IMG/VR virus record: IMGVR_UViG_3300046170_000148
Coordinates: 80,193 to 144,192 of that record
Source: a virus
Length of the DNA: 64,000 nt
Direction: 5' to 3' (one strand)
The position numbers were made by a program, and so were the translations under genes. The notes under the pieces were generated by a model, which saw nothing but the letters and a program-made list of their open reading frames with translations, did no database searches and was not told the DNA's origin. Below are positions 49,829 through 58,820 of the stretch, piece after piece; position 1 is the stretch's first letter, and the number at the start of each line of letters is the position of its first letter.

Positions 49829-50505
49829 TATGCTCCATATGTTGATGATTTTTCAAGTGCAATAAAGTATTCAGTCGGTGACTGTTTACTCGTGAATTTA
49901 GAGATTAGTTTAGATGAAACCTCAACATCATAGTCTTCGTTAATAACTTTTACATTACCAACATTCAGAACGAAGTTGAAGTCAACTCCTTCTGGATATG
50001 TCCCCTCTACTTCAATAGAGAAGGTATTGGAAGTTCTGTCTTCGGTGTCAGTGACAGTCAGACAGACCGCACCAGTTGCAGGGGTGACCGAGATATTCTC
50101 ATGACCCAGTGCAGCGGCGGCACGTTTTACTTTACTCAATGTGTCAGTATCTAGGGTGAATTTAACTTCCGCTTCTGGCATGTCAATGTTACGGCCTGGC
50201 GATGTCAACATCTCAGGGTCAGAGAAGAAATACTTCACCGATGAACGACCCGTAGAGTCACCGACCACAACGTAGTCAGTCTCAAACTTCAGACGGGGTT
50301 CGTCAACCAGAGACAGGACATTCAGAAACTCATTCAAGTCGTAGATGCCAAATGTCTGTGGGAAGGATTCGGTTGTCTCAGCAGAGGACAACACGTTACG
50401 CGCAACCGAAATAGTCTTCAGTGTGTTACCTTCAGTAATCACAATGTTCGGATTAATGGTTGCATAGTTTTTCAAAATGTTTAATGTAGTATCAGTTAGT
50501 TCCAT
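49828..50505 (-). CDS. 45: Sliding clamp gp45
   Basis: 225 residues, T4 gp45 length (228). MELTDTTLNILKNYATINPN start, FGIYDLNEFLNVLSLVDEPR, and VKFTLDTDTLSKVKRAAAAL are the clamp-fold landmarks. Processivity factor for gp43, and in T4-like phages also the activator of late transcription with gp55. Promoter at 50538-50566. Confidence 0.93.
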   Translation of the reverse strand: MELTDTTLNILKNYATINPNIVITEGNTLKTISVARNVLSSAETTESFPQTFGIYDLNEFLNVLSLVDEPRLKFETDYVVVGDSTGRSSVKYFFSDPEMLTSPGRNIDMPEAEVKFTLDTDTLSKVKRAAAALGHENISVTPATGAVCLTVTDTEDRTSNTFSIEVEGTYPEGVDFNFVLNVGNVKVINEDYDVEVSSKLISKFTSKQSPTEYFIALEKSSTYGA

Positions 50506-50533
50506 AATAATAACCTTTCATGTTTCAGTGTGT

Positions 50534-52285
50534 TTATACTATAACATAGTTGACGTATAATGTCAAGCAGCTTTTTAACTTCGAGAAGTTTTTTTCTTTG
50601 ACAAATTCTATCTTGCGTTGGAATGCTGCATCTTCCAACTCAGACTTGTGAGATATGACAAAGACATTGGTGTCTTCTGCGACAGTCGCAATAATCTTCA
50701 TCAGGTTCTCGATACCGTCCTCATCCAGTGATGAGTCGAAGGTTTCGTCCAACACCAGTAGGTTGGTTGCCACAGAGTTCTTCATCTTGGCAATCTGTCT
50801 CCATGTGAACAACAACGACAAGTCAATCCGTTGTTTCTCACCCTCAGAGAATGAGTCGTAGGAGAATGCGTCACGATGTCGTGACCGAATGGTTTCCTCA
50901 AATGCCTCATCCAAATTGAAGTGGACAAAGAAGTCAAGGATGTTGAGATACTCGTTGGTCAGTTTGTTGATGACAGGAATATACTGTTTGATAATCTTGG
51001 TCTTGATACCAGTGTCCTTCAACATCTCTGCACTGACCCGATAGTAGGAACTCTGTTCCGATAGTTTATACTTCTCGTCTTGCAGTCCCTCTTTCTCTAC
51101 ACGGAGTGTTTCCAGTTCAGTATTCGCTTCACTGAGGTCACCTCTCTCTTCAGACAATACAGTGAGTTCAGTGTTAATGACATCAATGGTTCGGTTAATT
51201 GACCCAATCTCTTGAGCATTTGCATTGACCTTTGATTGCCATTCCCGTATACTGTCCATCTTTGTTTGCAACTCTTCTTGTTGCGCGAGTAGAGTTTCTC
51301 TTTGGGCTTCACCCATGTCGAGTGCGTTTTTAATAGTCCCCGCTTTGGTTTTACATTTGTCAAGATGATAGTTCTTCGTTGTCTCATCAATATCTTGTTC
51401 GCATGTCGGACATGTATCGTTCTCTTGGAAAAACTTCGCCTGCTTGACAACTTCTTTTTGTTGTGTTTTGAACTGCGCCATGTATTGGTCAATGGAGGCA
51501 ATATCCTTAGATACCTTAGTTGTTCCTTCATTGACACTTGGGGTCTTCTCAGTGATTTCACTTGTCAGTTCCTCATTCGATTCGTTCAGGACACGAATGT
51601 CTTCCTGCAAAGATTTGATTGTGTCGAGTTTCTCTTTTTTCTGCTGTGCAGTTATTTCACTCAGGTCTCGAAGATACTTTTTCTGTGCGTTAATCTTCGT
51701 CTCTACCATACTCAGTTCATGAGCATTATCACTAATCTTGTCTTTCAGGATAGACATTCGCTCCTTCAACAACCCGTTCATCTTACTGAACACGTTGATA
51801 TCAAGTAGGTCTTCAATCACATCACGCCGAGCTTGAGAGGTAAGTTGCATGAAAGGCACGAAGGATGAAGACCCCAGAACCACAATTTGATGGAAGGACT
51901 TGTGGTTCAACTTGATAATGTTATTCTCTAGCATCGTTTGATATTCCCGTGCATGAGAATTCTGGTTCACCATATTACCATTGACCCATATCTCAAACTT
52001 TGCTGGTTTGATACCACGGACAACTTTGTAATTTTGTGAACCAATCCGAAACTCAACCTCAACCAACGTCCCCTTGTTGTTGATGGAGTTGACGAGTTGT
52101 GGTTTCGAAATCTTACGGTGCGGCTTACCAAATAAACCAAAGGAGAGAGCGTCTAACATGGTAGACTTACCCGCACCGTTTTGACCCACCACGAGTGTGG
52201 TAGGGGAAGTATCGAATTCAATCTCTGTAAAATTATTTCCCGTCGATAGGAAGTTCTTGAATCTCAGTTTCTCGAAATGTATCAT
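50534..52285 (-). CDS. 46: Recombination endonuclease subunit gp46 (Rad50-like)
   Basis: 583 residues from MIHFEKLRFKNFLSTGNNFT. Walker A VVGQNGAGKSTMLDAL, zinc hook NDTCPTCEQD in the middle of the coiled coil, signature SFSEGEKQRIDLSLLF, Walker B/D-loop LLVLDETFDSSLDEDG. Works with gp47 to resect DNA ends. I use the inner ATG since the longer start overlaps the 55-residue gene. Confidence 0.93.
   Translation of the reverse strand: MIHFEKLRFKNFLSTGNNFTEIEFDTSPTTLVVGQNGAGKSTMLDALSFGLFGKPHRKISKPQLVNSINNKGTLVEVEFRIGSQNYKVVRGIKPAKFEIWVNGNMVNQNSHAREYQTMLENNIIKLNHKSFHQIVVLGSSSFVPFMQLTSQARRDVIEDLLDINVFSKMNGLLKERMSILKDKISDNAHELSMVETKINAQKKYLRDLSEITAQQKKEKLDTIKSLQEDIRVLNESNEELTSEITEKTPSVNEGTTKVSKDIASIDQYMAQFKTQQKEVVKQAKFFQENDTCPTCEQDIDETTKNYHLDKCKTKAGTIKNALDMGEAQRETLLAQQEELQTKMDSIREWQSKVNANAQEIGSINRTIDVINTELTVLSEERGDLSEANTELETLRVEKEGLQDEKYKLSEQSSYYRVSAEMLKDTGIKTKIIKQYIPVINKLTNEYLNILDFFVHFNLDEAFEETIRSRHRDAFSYDSFSEGEKQRIDLSLLFTWRQIAKMKNSVATNLLVLDETFDSSLDEDGIENLMKIIATVAEDTNVFVISHKSELEDAAFQRKIEFVKEKNFSKLKSCLTLYVNYVIV
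50538..50566 (-). promoter_or_regulatory. Early sigma70-type promoter for gp45
   Basis: Minus strand TTGACA, 17-base spacer, TATAGT, overlapping the last codons of gp46. Confidence 0.8.
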
Positions 52286-52400
52286 CTTCTGTAAGACCGC
52301 ACCAGTCGCACGGTGTCCCTTTCTCAAATCCCATTATGTCTTTCTGCACTTTACAATAGTGTTCCCAGAAAGCAAATCCATCACTAAATCCTAGACCCAT
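52233..52400 (-). CDS. Mini-protein between gp47 and gp46, 55 aa
   Basis: MGLGFSDGFAFWEHYCKVQK, then DIMGFEKGTPCDWCGLTEDD. One CDWC pair suggests a half zinc site. It shares a base with the gp47 stop (TAATG) and overlaps the gp46 start by 53 bases, so translation is coupled. Function unknown, perhaps tied to the Mre11/Rad50-like complex. Confidence 0.6.
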   Translation of the reverse strand: MGLGFSDGFAFWEHYCKVQKDIMGFEKGTPCDWCGLTEDDTFRETEIQELPIDGK

Positions 52401-53458
52401 TACACAATCTCCATTGTCTGTGCTTCCATCATAAGGTCAGATATCTCTTTCTTAATCCTACCCTTATCTAGGTCTGTATTAACAGCATCAATATAATTAT
52501 ACACGATTGTTTCAGTATCGTCAAGCGAAATCTCTTCGTCCCCGACATTTTCTCCGATGAACTCTTTGAAGTCCTCTTGAATTTTCAGTTCGTGTATCTT
52601 CTGAGCCTGCACACGGTCAATGAACCGTTCAAACTCATAGGGGTCACCCTTGTTGGTGACAATGACCTTGACGAACTTGTTGTCCAAATACTTGAGGTCT
52701 TTGAACTTGTTCATGTTCTCGTGGTCGTAGTAAATCTTCTCATAGATTGTGATTGGGTTACGCACCGCAGTCACTTCTCTTGTTTCCGTATCAAGAATGT
52801 GGAAATACTTGTCATCGTTGCAGTCGTTCCAGAAGAACTCCATCTGACTTCCCAGATAGTGAATGTTACCCTGTGATGACTTGGCATGGAAGTGACCAGA
52901 GAGAACTGACTCAAAACGGTCAAACAGTTTTGGAGACATACCATCTTGACATGGCATACCCTTCTGCATTTCAAACCCTTGTAGTTCTAGGTGTGCGCCA
53001 ATGAAGTCTACCTTACAAGTCTTAATGAACTCTACGGACTCCTTTTCATTATCAGGACAAATCCACGGAACAAGCCCAATCTTCAAACCATCATAGTCCA
53101 TGACCTTTGGTTTGAGAATAAGATTGACCTCATTCATATAGTGACCCTGTAACTCTTTGAGAGCATTCAGTTCAGTCGTGTTCTTATAATACATGTCATG
53201 GTTACCGATGATGATGTCCATCGTGATACCATATTGACGCAAAGGTTCTAGAAAGATTTTGCGATTGTGTTGCAGTGCCTTGAAGTTGATTGTCTTACGA
53301 TTGTCGTAGTAATCACCCAAGTGCAGAATGTGTTTGATATCGTTCTCTAACAGATAGGGAAAGAACACGTCCCGATAGAACTGTTCTTGGTAATCCATAA
53401 AGATGTCAGAGGAGTTGCGAATACCGCAGTGCGTATCATTAAGAATCGCTATCTGCAT
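52400..53458 (-). CDS. 47: Recombination endonuclease subunit gp47 (Mre11-like)
   Basis: 352 residues. Phosphoesterase motifs in order: AILNDTHCGI, LHLGDYYDNR, IIIGNHDMYY, GAHLELQG, VLSGHFHAKS. Nuclease partner of gp46 in end processing. Part of a five-gene unit from the promoter at 53741-53769. Confidence 0.94.
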   Translation of the reverse strand: MQIAILNDTHCGIRNSSDIFMDYQEQFYRDVFFPYLLENDIKHILHLGDYYDNRKTINFKALQHNRKIFLEPLRQYGITMDIIIGNHDMYYKNTTELNALKELQGHYMNEVNLILKPKVMDYDGLKIGLVPWICPDNEKESVEFIKTCKVDFIGAHLELQGFEMQKGMPCQDGMSPKLFDRFESVLSGHFHAKSSQGNIHYLGSQMEFFWNDCNDDKYFHILDTETREVTAVRNPITIYEKIYYDHENMNKFKDLKYLDNKFVKVIVTNKGDPYEFERFIDRVQAQKIHELKIQEDFKEFIGENVGDEEISLDDTETIVYNYIDAVNTDLDKGRIKKEISDLMMEAQTMEIV

Positions 53459-53570
53459 TGCGAACTCTCCTAAGTGCTTCGGCCATGCTTAGTTTTACGG
53501 CACTACTATTCTGTAGTTTGATTGCCTTCTTACGTTCTTTACGAACTGTAACTCTCTTCTCTTTATCCAT
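53439..53570 (-). CDS. Basic mini-protein, 43 aa
   Basis: MDKEKRVTVRKERKKAIKLQ, then NSSAVKLSMAEALRRVRNAD. Helical and basic. The ATG shares a base with the upstream stop (TGATG), and the 3' end overlaps gp47 by 20 bases. Function unknown. Confidence 0.5.
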   Translation of the reverse strand: MDKEKRVTVRKERKKAIKLQNSSAVKLSMAEALRRVRNADSDS

Positions 53571-53734
53571 CAGTAACTTAACCTCTCTGACTCAATGATT
53601 GTTCTACTCTCTTCTATCCACTCTTGGTAAGACTTATTGTCTTTATATAACTCACGTTTCTCAGGTGTGCCGAAATACTCGACAACCCATCGCGCTTGTT
53701 CTAGGGTCTTCCCGTGATAAGATAACTTTTTCAT
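53570..53734 (-). CDS. Small conserved protein, 54 aa
   Basis: MKKLSYHGKTLEQARWVVEY, then FGTPEKRELYKDNKSYQEWI. A short helical protein like those seen upstream of gp47 in marine T4-like phages. The ATG is 7 bases after the -10 element, so the mRNA leader is very short. Function unknown. Confidence 0.5.
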   Translation of the reverse strand: MKKLSYHGKTLEQARWVVEYFGTPEKRELYKDNKSYQEWIEESRTIIESERLSY

Positions 53735-53740
53735 TTTTAT

Positions 53741-53769
53741 ATTATACCAAATACGACATACAATGTCAA
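53741..53769 (-). promoter_or_regulatory. Early promoter for the gp47-gp46 unit
   Basis: Minus strand TTGACA, 17-base spacer, TATAAT, between tRNA-Asn and the 54-residue gene. Confidence 0.85.
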
Positions 53770-53779
53770 GTAAAAAGAT

Positions 53780-53855
53780 TGGCTCCACCTGCTGGGCTCG
53801 AACCAGCGACCTAATGATTAACAGTCATCCGCTCTACCAACTGAGCTAAGGTGGA
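53780..53855 (-). tRNA. tRNA-Asn (GUU)
   Basis: Minus-strand cloverleaf: acceptor TCCACCT/AGGTGGA, D arm TAGCTCAGTTGGTAGAGC, anticodon loop CTGTTAA, T arm CGCTGGTTCGAGCCCAGCAG, encoded 3' CCA. Confidence 0.95.
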
Positions 53856-53861
53856 ATAATG

Positions 53862-53951
53862 TGGCGGAGGGTGAGAGATTCGAACTCTCGAAGGGCGTGA
53901 ACCCTTGCTGGTTTTCAAGACCAGTGCTTTCAACCACTCAGCCAACCCTCC
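53862..53951 (-). tRNA. tRNA-Ser (UGA)
   Basis: Minus-strand class II cloverleaf with long variable arm: acceptor GGAGGGT, anticodon stem-loop CTGGT-CTTGAAA-ACCAG, variable arm around AAGGGTTCACGCCCTT, T arm GAGAGTTCGAATCTCTC, encoded 3' CCA. Its 5' end touches the gp55 stop. Confidence 0.95.
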
Positions 53952-54538
53952 TAATCTGAAATAAAATCACTCAAGTCAGAGTCAACTTTGACCGTGCGTT
54001 TCTTGCGTTCCTTCTTGACAACCTCTTTCCACTCAGAGTCTTTCTCTTTGATTTCATCAATCCGAATACGGAGTTGGTCAACAAATGCTTGTGCGACAGA
54101 GGCAGACTGAGCATCACCCAACTCATTATCAAGGAAGTTCTCAATACCAGACTGGTTAATATACTTCATCTTGATATCTTGTTGTTTCTTTTCTTTCTCG
54201 ATGCGGCGTAGAAAAGCATACCATGAAATCTGTGTGAAGTATGCAAACGCATTTGGTTTACCTGTGCGTGTTGCTTTATCAATGTCATAGTTCTCGATTG
54301 CTTTGAGACAGTTCTCAACAGCATCCATCACCATCTCTTCACGATAGGTGTATCGAACAAAGTTAGACTTATGAGACAGACCTTCAGAGATTTTCAGAAA
54401 ACATTGTGCAATGTAATCCGTAACCTTTGGTAAGTCTTTTTCTCGTTCTCTTGCATGTTTTACTTTAGTGCAATAGTCAACAACAGCCTGAGAAAACTCT
54501 GCGTTATTGACATAGTGTGGTCTATCTTTTGGTTTCAT
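53951..54538 (-). CDS. 55: Late-transcription sigma factor gp55
   Basis: 195 residues. PHYVNNAEFSQAVVDYCTKV, YIAQCFLKISEGLSHKSNFV, YTYREEMVMDAVENCLKAIE and PNAFAYFTQISWYAFLRRIE correspond to the sigma2-like core of T4 gp55 that reads TATAAATA. The C-terminus (VKVDSDLSDFISD) ends with an acidic/hydrophobic clamp-binding-like tail. Explains the late motifs throughout the window. Confidence 0.93.
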   Translation of the reverse strand: MKPKDRPHYVNNAEFSQAVVDYCTKVKHAREREKDLPKVTDYIAQCFLKISEGLSHKSNFVRYTYREEMVMDAVENCLKAIENYDIDKATRTGKPNAFAYFTQISWYAFLRRIEKEKKQQDIKMKYINQSGIENFLDNELGDAQSASVAQAFVDQLRIRIDEIKEKDSEWKEVVKKERKKRTVKVDSDLSDFISD

Positions 54539-54559
54539 AATTTACTCCATTATGTAAAC

Positions 54560-54588
54560 ATTATACTACAATTTTCTCTTCATGTCAA
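54560..54588 (-). promoter_or_regulatory. Early promoter for gp55
   Basis: Minus strand TTGACA, 17-base spacer, TATAAT, 22 bases before the gp55 ATG. Confidence 0.85.
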
Positions 54589-54601
54589 CTAAAAAAAGTG
54601 C

Positions 54602-54630
54602 TTGACAAAACTTGTAATCCGTGTTATAAT
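54602..54630 (+). promoter_or_regulatory. Divergent plus-strand sigma70-type promoter
   Basis: Plus strand TTGACA, 17-base spacer, TATAAT, back to back with the gp55 promoter and reading antisense into the oxygenase gene at 54630-55214. No convincing plus-strand gene follows; the first ATG (54634) opens 32 codons without a ribosome site. Confidence 0.7.
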
Positions 54631-55214
54631 TAAGATGTCTTTTGGGAAGGGTTGGATACCACAGTTCCGGCGACACAATACCTGTGTCCTTCAAATTGTT
54701 TCGAAACTGTTTCGTGTATCATGTGACCTCTAAAAATAACAAGCATTCCATTCTCAACCTTTAATTCATAATCCATATTAGGAAAAATCAATCCTGAACA
54801 ATCTTCAGGAGGATTAATGTAATAAGTGAAAGCAAATGTTGCTGGCCAGTGGTCATGTGGCGTTGTAATTTCTCCACTATTATATCTTGTCCCCCACATC
54901 ACATTACAACTAAGGGTATCTATGTATGTATTATACCACCATTCATTATTGTAACGAAATACATGGTTAGGATGTTCAGTCTGTAAGTCATATGTAAAAT
55001 CTTGACAGGACTTGAGAACGAGTTGGGATAGTTTTTCGAATTCTGGATAAACCTCATGCATATTTCCTAATGTGCAATCAGCTTTCACATTAGTGGTATG
55101 ATTCATTGCATCACCCAACTCATCAATGCGATTCACTATTGATGAGTTCATATCTTCATCATCTAATGTCGTTACAAAGATATATTCATTATCATCATTA
55201 CGAAGAGTTAACAT
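54630..55214 (-). CDS. 2-oxoglutarate/Fe(II) oxygenase
   Basis: 194 residues. GEITTPHDHWPATFAFTYYI gives the first iron His/acid motif, PEDCSGLIFPNMDYELKVEN the barrel, VIFRGHMIHETVSKQFEGHR the distal His and 2OG-binding Arg. Matches the small hydroxylases typical of marine T4-like phages. Substrate unknown. Its 3' end lies opposite the divergent promoter. Confidence 0.7.
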   Translation of the reverse strand: MLTLRNDDNEYIFVTTLDDEDMNSSIVNRIDELGDAMNHTTNVKADCTLGNMHEVYPEFEKLSQLVLKSCQDFTYDLQTEHPNHVFRYNNEWWYNTYIDTLSCNVMWGTRYNSGEITTPHDHWPATFAFTYYINPPEDCSGLIFPNMDYELKVENGMLVIFRGHMIHETVSKQFEGHRYCVAGTVVSNPSQKTS

Positions 55215-55703
55215 TTAGTGTAGAGTCCTCTTGGACGGGTCAAACTGTATAATATTATCATCGGAGTCACCCGAAATTTTTTCAACATACTCTTCAAGTT
55301 TACTGGCTTCTTCCAATACTTGTCGTGTCATCTTATTTACACTATCAATATCTTCGAAGGGTTCGTCTCCCCGACTCTGTAGATATTCTTTGTTGCGTTG
55401 TTCCCACATCTTTGCCATATCATCTACCGCTTCATCATACTGTGAGATAAGTGACACAGGCGGTTGTGCAATACCAATAACATGATTGCCATTGAGGACT
55501 AGAAGGTCATCAGGATTTTCTTGATAGACCATCCACGGACGGAACGAGTAGTAACGAACACCAGTCTCCATTTCGCCCATCACAAGTTTCATGGCCTTCC
55601 TCACGACAAGTTCTAGTTCTTCTTCGTTATTCCATTGAATTACTTCACAGACGATTTCTTCACCTGATGCGAGTTTGAACTGTCTTACTTCGTTTTCTGC
55701 CAT
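55215..55703 (-). CDS. Conserved phage protein with LSm-like N-terminus, 162 aa
   Basis: VRQFKLASGEEIVCEVIQWN, then VVRKAMKLVMGE and YYSFRPWMVYQENPDDLLVL form a small beta-barrel-like domain of LSm character (bent strands around G-E-E-I). A helical acidic tail follows. The stop abuts the oxygenase ATG. A late promoter precedes it. Function unknown. Confidence 0.55.
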   Translation of the reverse strand: MAENEVRQFKLASGEEIVCEVIQWNNEEELELVVRKAMKLVMGEMETGVRYYSFRPWMVYQENPDDLLVLNGNHVIGIAQPPVSLISQYDEAVDDMAKMWEQRNKEYLQSRGDEPFEDIDSVNKMTRQVLEEASKLEEYVEKISGDSDDNIIQFDPSKRTLH

Positions 55704-55724
55704 AGTTTTTCCTTCATTAAATAA

Positions 55725-57339
55725 TTATTTATACGAGAGTTTACTTCTTTTATATTCTTCTATAAATTCATCTCGTATTCGTAAATTAGCTCGTTTTTTT
55801 GCGGGTGATTTATAATAATCTTTAACACCACTTATATCACCATTTTTATATTCAGTCATCCAAGCATTAGCACCCTCAAAACAATATGTTGAATCTATTT
55901 TCTTCTCAGCTCTTTCACTGATGAAATCTCTACACCAATCAATAGCATCAACCCAACCATAATCACCACTAGGGTGAATCCAAGAATTCATATCAACTTG
56001 AAAATTATTATTCTGGTTTTGTTGTCTCTGTCTCTCCACCTCTTCTAATATAGCTTTGAGAGATGGAGTTAATGTATTATACGATGGGTTCTCTTCGAAT
56101 GTGTAACCTATGTTAACAAAATCATCTGTGATACTACCATCAAGTTTGTCGAGGCCCATCACCTGTTCCATACGCTTGTTGTAAAAATAATGGTAGATAT
56201 GCAACAGTATTATCTTTCCAATATGTATTTAACCACTCCTTACCATCATCTAGAGTTTCAAAAGACTCATGTGGAAGACCACAAATCATGGTCATAGAAC
56301 CTTCATAAAAATACGGACTTTTTTCCCAGAAGTAATCCTGAATCTCCAGAAGACCATCTTTCATCTTATCGGGATGCATACCCTTACCCATAGTCTTAGC
56401 CGACTCGTGATTGAAGGATTCTACACCATAACTATGTGAGGTAAATCCAGCATCAATCATATCGTCCCATGTCTCTTTACCATGATGGATAAGAAGGTCT
56501 GCTCGAGCGTAACCGTTAAGTTGAGGTTGGAAGTTCAATTTCCGAACAGCATCACCAACCATTTTCATTTTATCTTTACTATCGTTCACCGTATCGTCGG
56601 TGATATAGTAACTTTCAATTCCCCAACGTTCATAGTTTTCTTTTAATTCATCATGAACACTTTCCTCATCCCTCATCATATTGCCTTTAAGACCTAGTAG
56701 AGGAAAGCTACAATACTTACATTTGAAACGACAACCTCGACCCAATTCGATATTTAGAGTTTCGTATGGTTGAATGAAATCCCGTTCCTCGTAAGAAATA
56801 TTCGCATCTCTCTTTGGGTAACATGGATAGTCTTTTGTCGTATCAATAATCTTAGTTCCAAGTCGGTCGAGTGTAGTTTCTTTGGGTGGTTCTCCTTGAC
56901 CCATCAAATACTTCAATACAGCATCTATAGCATACTCACCATTACCGGCAATGAAATAATCTGCATTTACACATGTGATTGCATAGCCCTTCACACCACC
57001 AGAAATTACTTTAACCCACGGATATTTTTTTCTCACATAATCAAACAATTTATTAATGTTCTCAACTGCGTCTAGTTGAGCATAGAAAAGTAAACTTACA
57101 CCGATGAATACTGTATCCTTAGTAATTCTCTTATCGACATAATCAGTCAATTCATCATATGAAAATTTCCAAAGGTAATCAAGACATTCGATGTCCCATC
57201 CTTGTTTTCTTAGGTGAGTTGCGATTCTGTGATTTCCAAAAGAACGATAGTAATCGGGTTCTCCATAAACTCTTAGTCCAGTGCTATTTTGTTCGAAGAA
57301 AGAGGTGACCTTAAACCCACCAAATAATAGTCCATGCAT
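55725..57339 (-). CDS. B12-binding-type radical SAM enzyme, frameshifted
   Basis: About 537 residues. An N-terminal Rossmann-like part (RKKYPWVKVISGGVKGYAIT, DYFIAGNGEYAIDAVLKYL) resembles the cobalamin-binding domain. NIELGRGCRFKCKYCSFPLL holds the CxxxCxxC iron-sulfur motif, then SYYITDDTVNDSKDKM and YGVESFNHESAKTMGKGM. The frame ends DGPRQT. Removing one base of the CCC at 56155-56157 joins GLDKLDGSITDDFVNIGYTF. Substrate unknown. Stop/start overlaps uvsW. Confidence 0.75.
55726..55733 (-). promoter_or_regulatory. T4-type late promoter
   Basis: TATAAATA on the minus strand, formed by the stop region of the radical SAM gene, 23 bases before the ATG at 55703. Confidence 0.65.
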
Positions 57340-58820
57340 TATTTCAAGTCTACTTTATAAATCTTATGAGGGAACTGTTCTTTGGTATATATCTTAATTC
57401 TTTCTGCGCTGTGTCGTAGGGTAAAGTTCTTGTGTGACCTAATGTGTAAGTCATCTGCGATATCGTAGAGTTGTGTGACCGACCCGTCATCTGACTGACG
57501 CAAGCCCCGTCCTATCGATTGCAGAACCTTGACCTGAGACTTACTAGGACTAGCAAAGACAATGTTATGCAGATTCCTAATGTTGATGCCTGTGCTAAAA
57601 GTGCCAAGTGATGCGACGATGATAGCATTTTTCTGTTTCTCCACGATGCCGCGAATCTGTTCGCGGTCAGTTGCATCCACCTCACCCGACACATAGAAAA
57701 TCTTGCGACCTTCCTCTGCCTTGTCTCTCATCATGTCAAAGAGAATCTTACCATGTTTCTCTACGAACTGAAAGAGAACCAGAGTGTTACCTGTCTGGTC
57801 AAGTGCGAGATTGGTGATTAGTTTATTACGTTTCTCATTGCGAACAATGTAGTCAATCTCTTCCTGATAGGTTGCGTCCTTCAACATATGACATACATCA
57901 TTGTGATACCGCAACAACAGGACAGATATATTTAGTTTCGCAAGCGTTCCCTTCTCCTGTAAATCCCGTGTCATAGTGACACGTTTGGTTGGCCCGAACA
58001 GACCCTCCAATACCAGTTTGTTGGTTTCAGTGCCGTCAAGCGTGCCAGTGGTGCCGAAACGGTATTCTGCGTTGACACACTTGTTCATGATACCTGACAG
58101 GGACTTTGCCTTGAACAAATGCACCTCATCTCCAAATACGCAACCGAAGTTTTCGAACCATTCCTTCGGGAACTTGTAGATAGATTGCCACGTTGAGATG
58201 ACGATTTGTTTGTCGGTGGTCTTGTCCTTACCAGAATAAATCTTGTGACATAGGTCGGGGTCAAATCCGTAGTCGGCAAAGTCCTTGTGCATCTGTTCTA
58301 CCAGACTCGTTGTAGGAACAACAATAAGAATCTGTTTATCATAGTTGTCGATATACCAACGCATAAGATTATAGATGATGAATGACTTACCCGAACCTGT
58401 GGGCGACAGGAGAACCGCTCGTTTCTTTTCGATGCCGTGAGTGACCGCATCATACTGATAGTCACGCAACTCAAAGGGCATCTCTAGTTCACTCTGGAAC
58501 TTTACAAGGTTCTGGTGTTGGATATGGTTTGTTTGTGCGGGGTGTCCGTAGTCCGTCTCCTGTAGTTGGAGAGGATACATGCGGTCAGAACAAAACTTCT
58601 TCAGATGGTCATAGAGACCAACGTTCAGTTCGCGAGTGACCTGATTGAATAGTTTGATTTTACCGTCCCACTTGCGTGACTTATACATCGGCATAAACTT
58701 ATAGCCGGGGACGAAGAATGAAAAGTAGTCGCGTAGTTCTGGTAGTTGATGTGCTTCACAGTCAACCAACATCATAGAATGGTCTTTAAGACCGACAGTT
58801 ATAGTATTGGGAAGAGACAT
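57339..58820 (-). CDS. uvsW: Recombination helicase UvsW
   Basis: 493 residues. An N-terminal domain (FFVPGYKFMPMYKSRKWDGK) then SF2 helicase motifs: LLSPTGSGKSFIIYNLM (I), CVFGDEVHLFKAKS (II, DEVH), RFGTTGTLDG (III), SIGRGLRQSDDGS (VI). Unwinds R-loops and branched recombination intermediates in the switch to recombination-dependent replication. Abuts uvsY. Confidence 0.94.
   Translation of the reverse strand: MSLPNTITVGLKDHSMMLVDCEAHQLPELRDYFSFFVPGYKFMPMYKSRKWDGKIKLFNQVTRELNVGLYDHLKKFCSDRMYPLQLQETDYGHPAQTNHIQHQNLVKFQSELEMPFELRDYQYDAVTHGIEKKRAVLLSPTGSGKSFIIYNLMRWYIDNYDKQILIVVPTTSLVEQMHKDFADYGFDPDLCHKIYSGKDKTTDKQIVISTWQSIYKFPKEWFENFGCVFGDEVHLFKAKSLSGIMNKCVNAEYRFGTTGTLDGTETNKLVLEGLFGPTKRVTMTRDLQEKGTLAKLNISVLLLRYHNDVCHMLKDATYQEEIDYIVRNEKRNKLITNLALDQTGNTLVLFQFVEKHGKILFDMMRDKAEEGRKIFYVSGEVDATDREQIRGIVEKQKNAIIVASLGTFSTGINIRNLHNIVFASPSKSQVKVLQSIGRGLRQSDDGSVTQLYDIADDLHIRSHKNFTLRHSAERIKIYTKEQFPHKIYKVDLK

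Noticed and set aside
54634-54732. 32-codon plus-strand ORF after the divergent promoter
   Set aside because: No ribosome site, no recognisable composition, and it is antisense to the oxygenase C-terminus.
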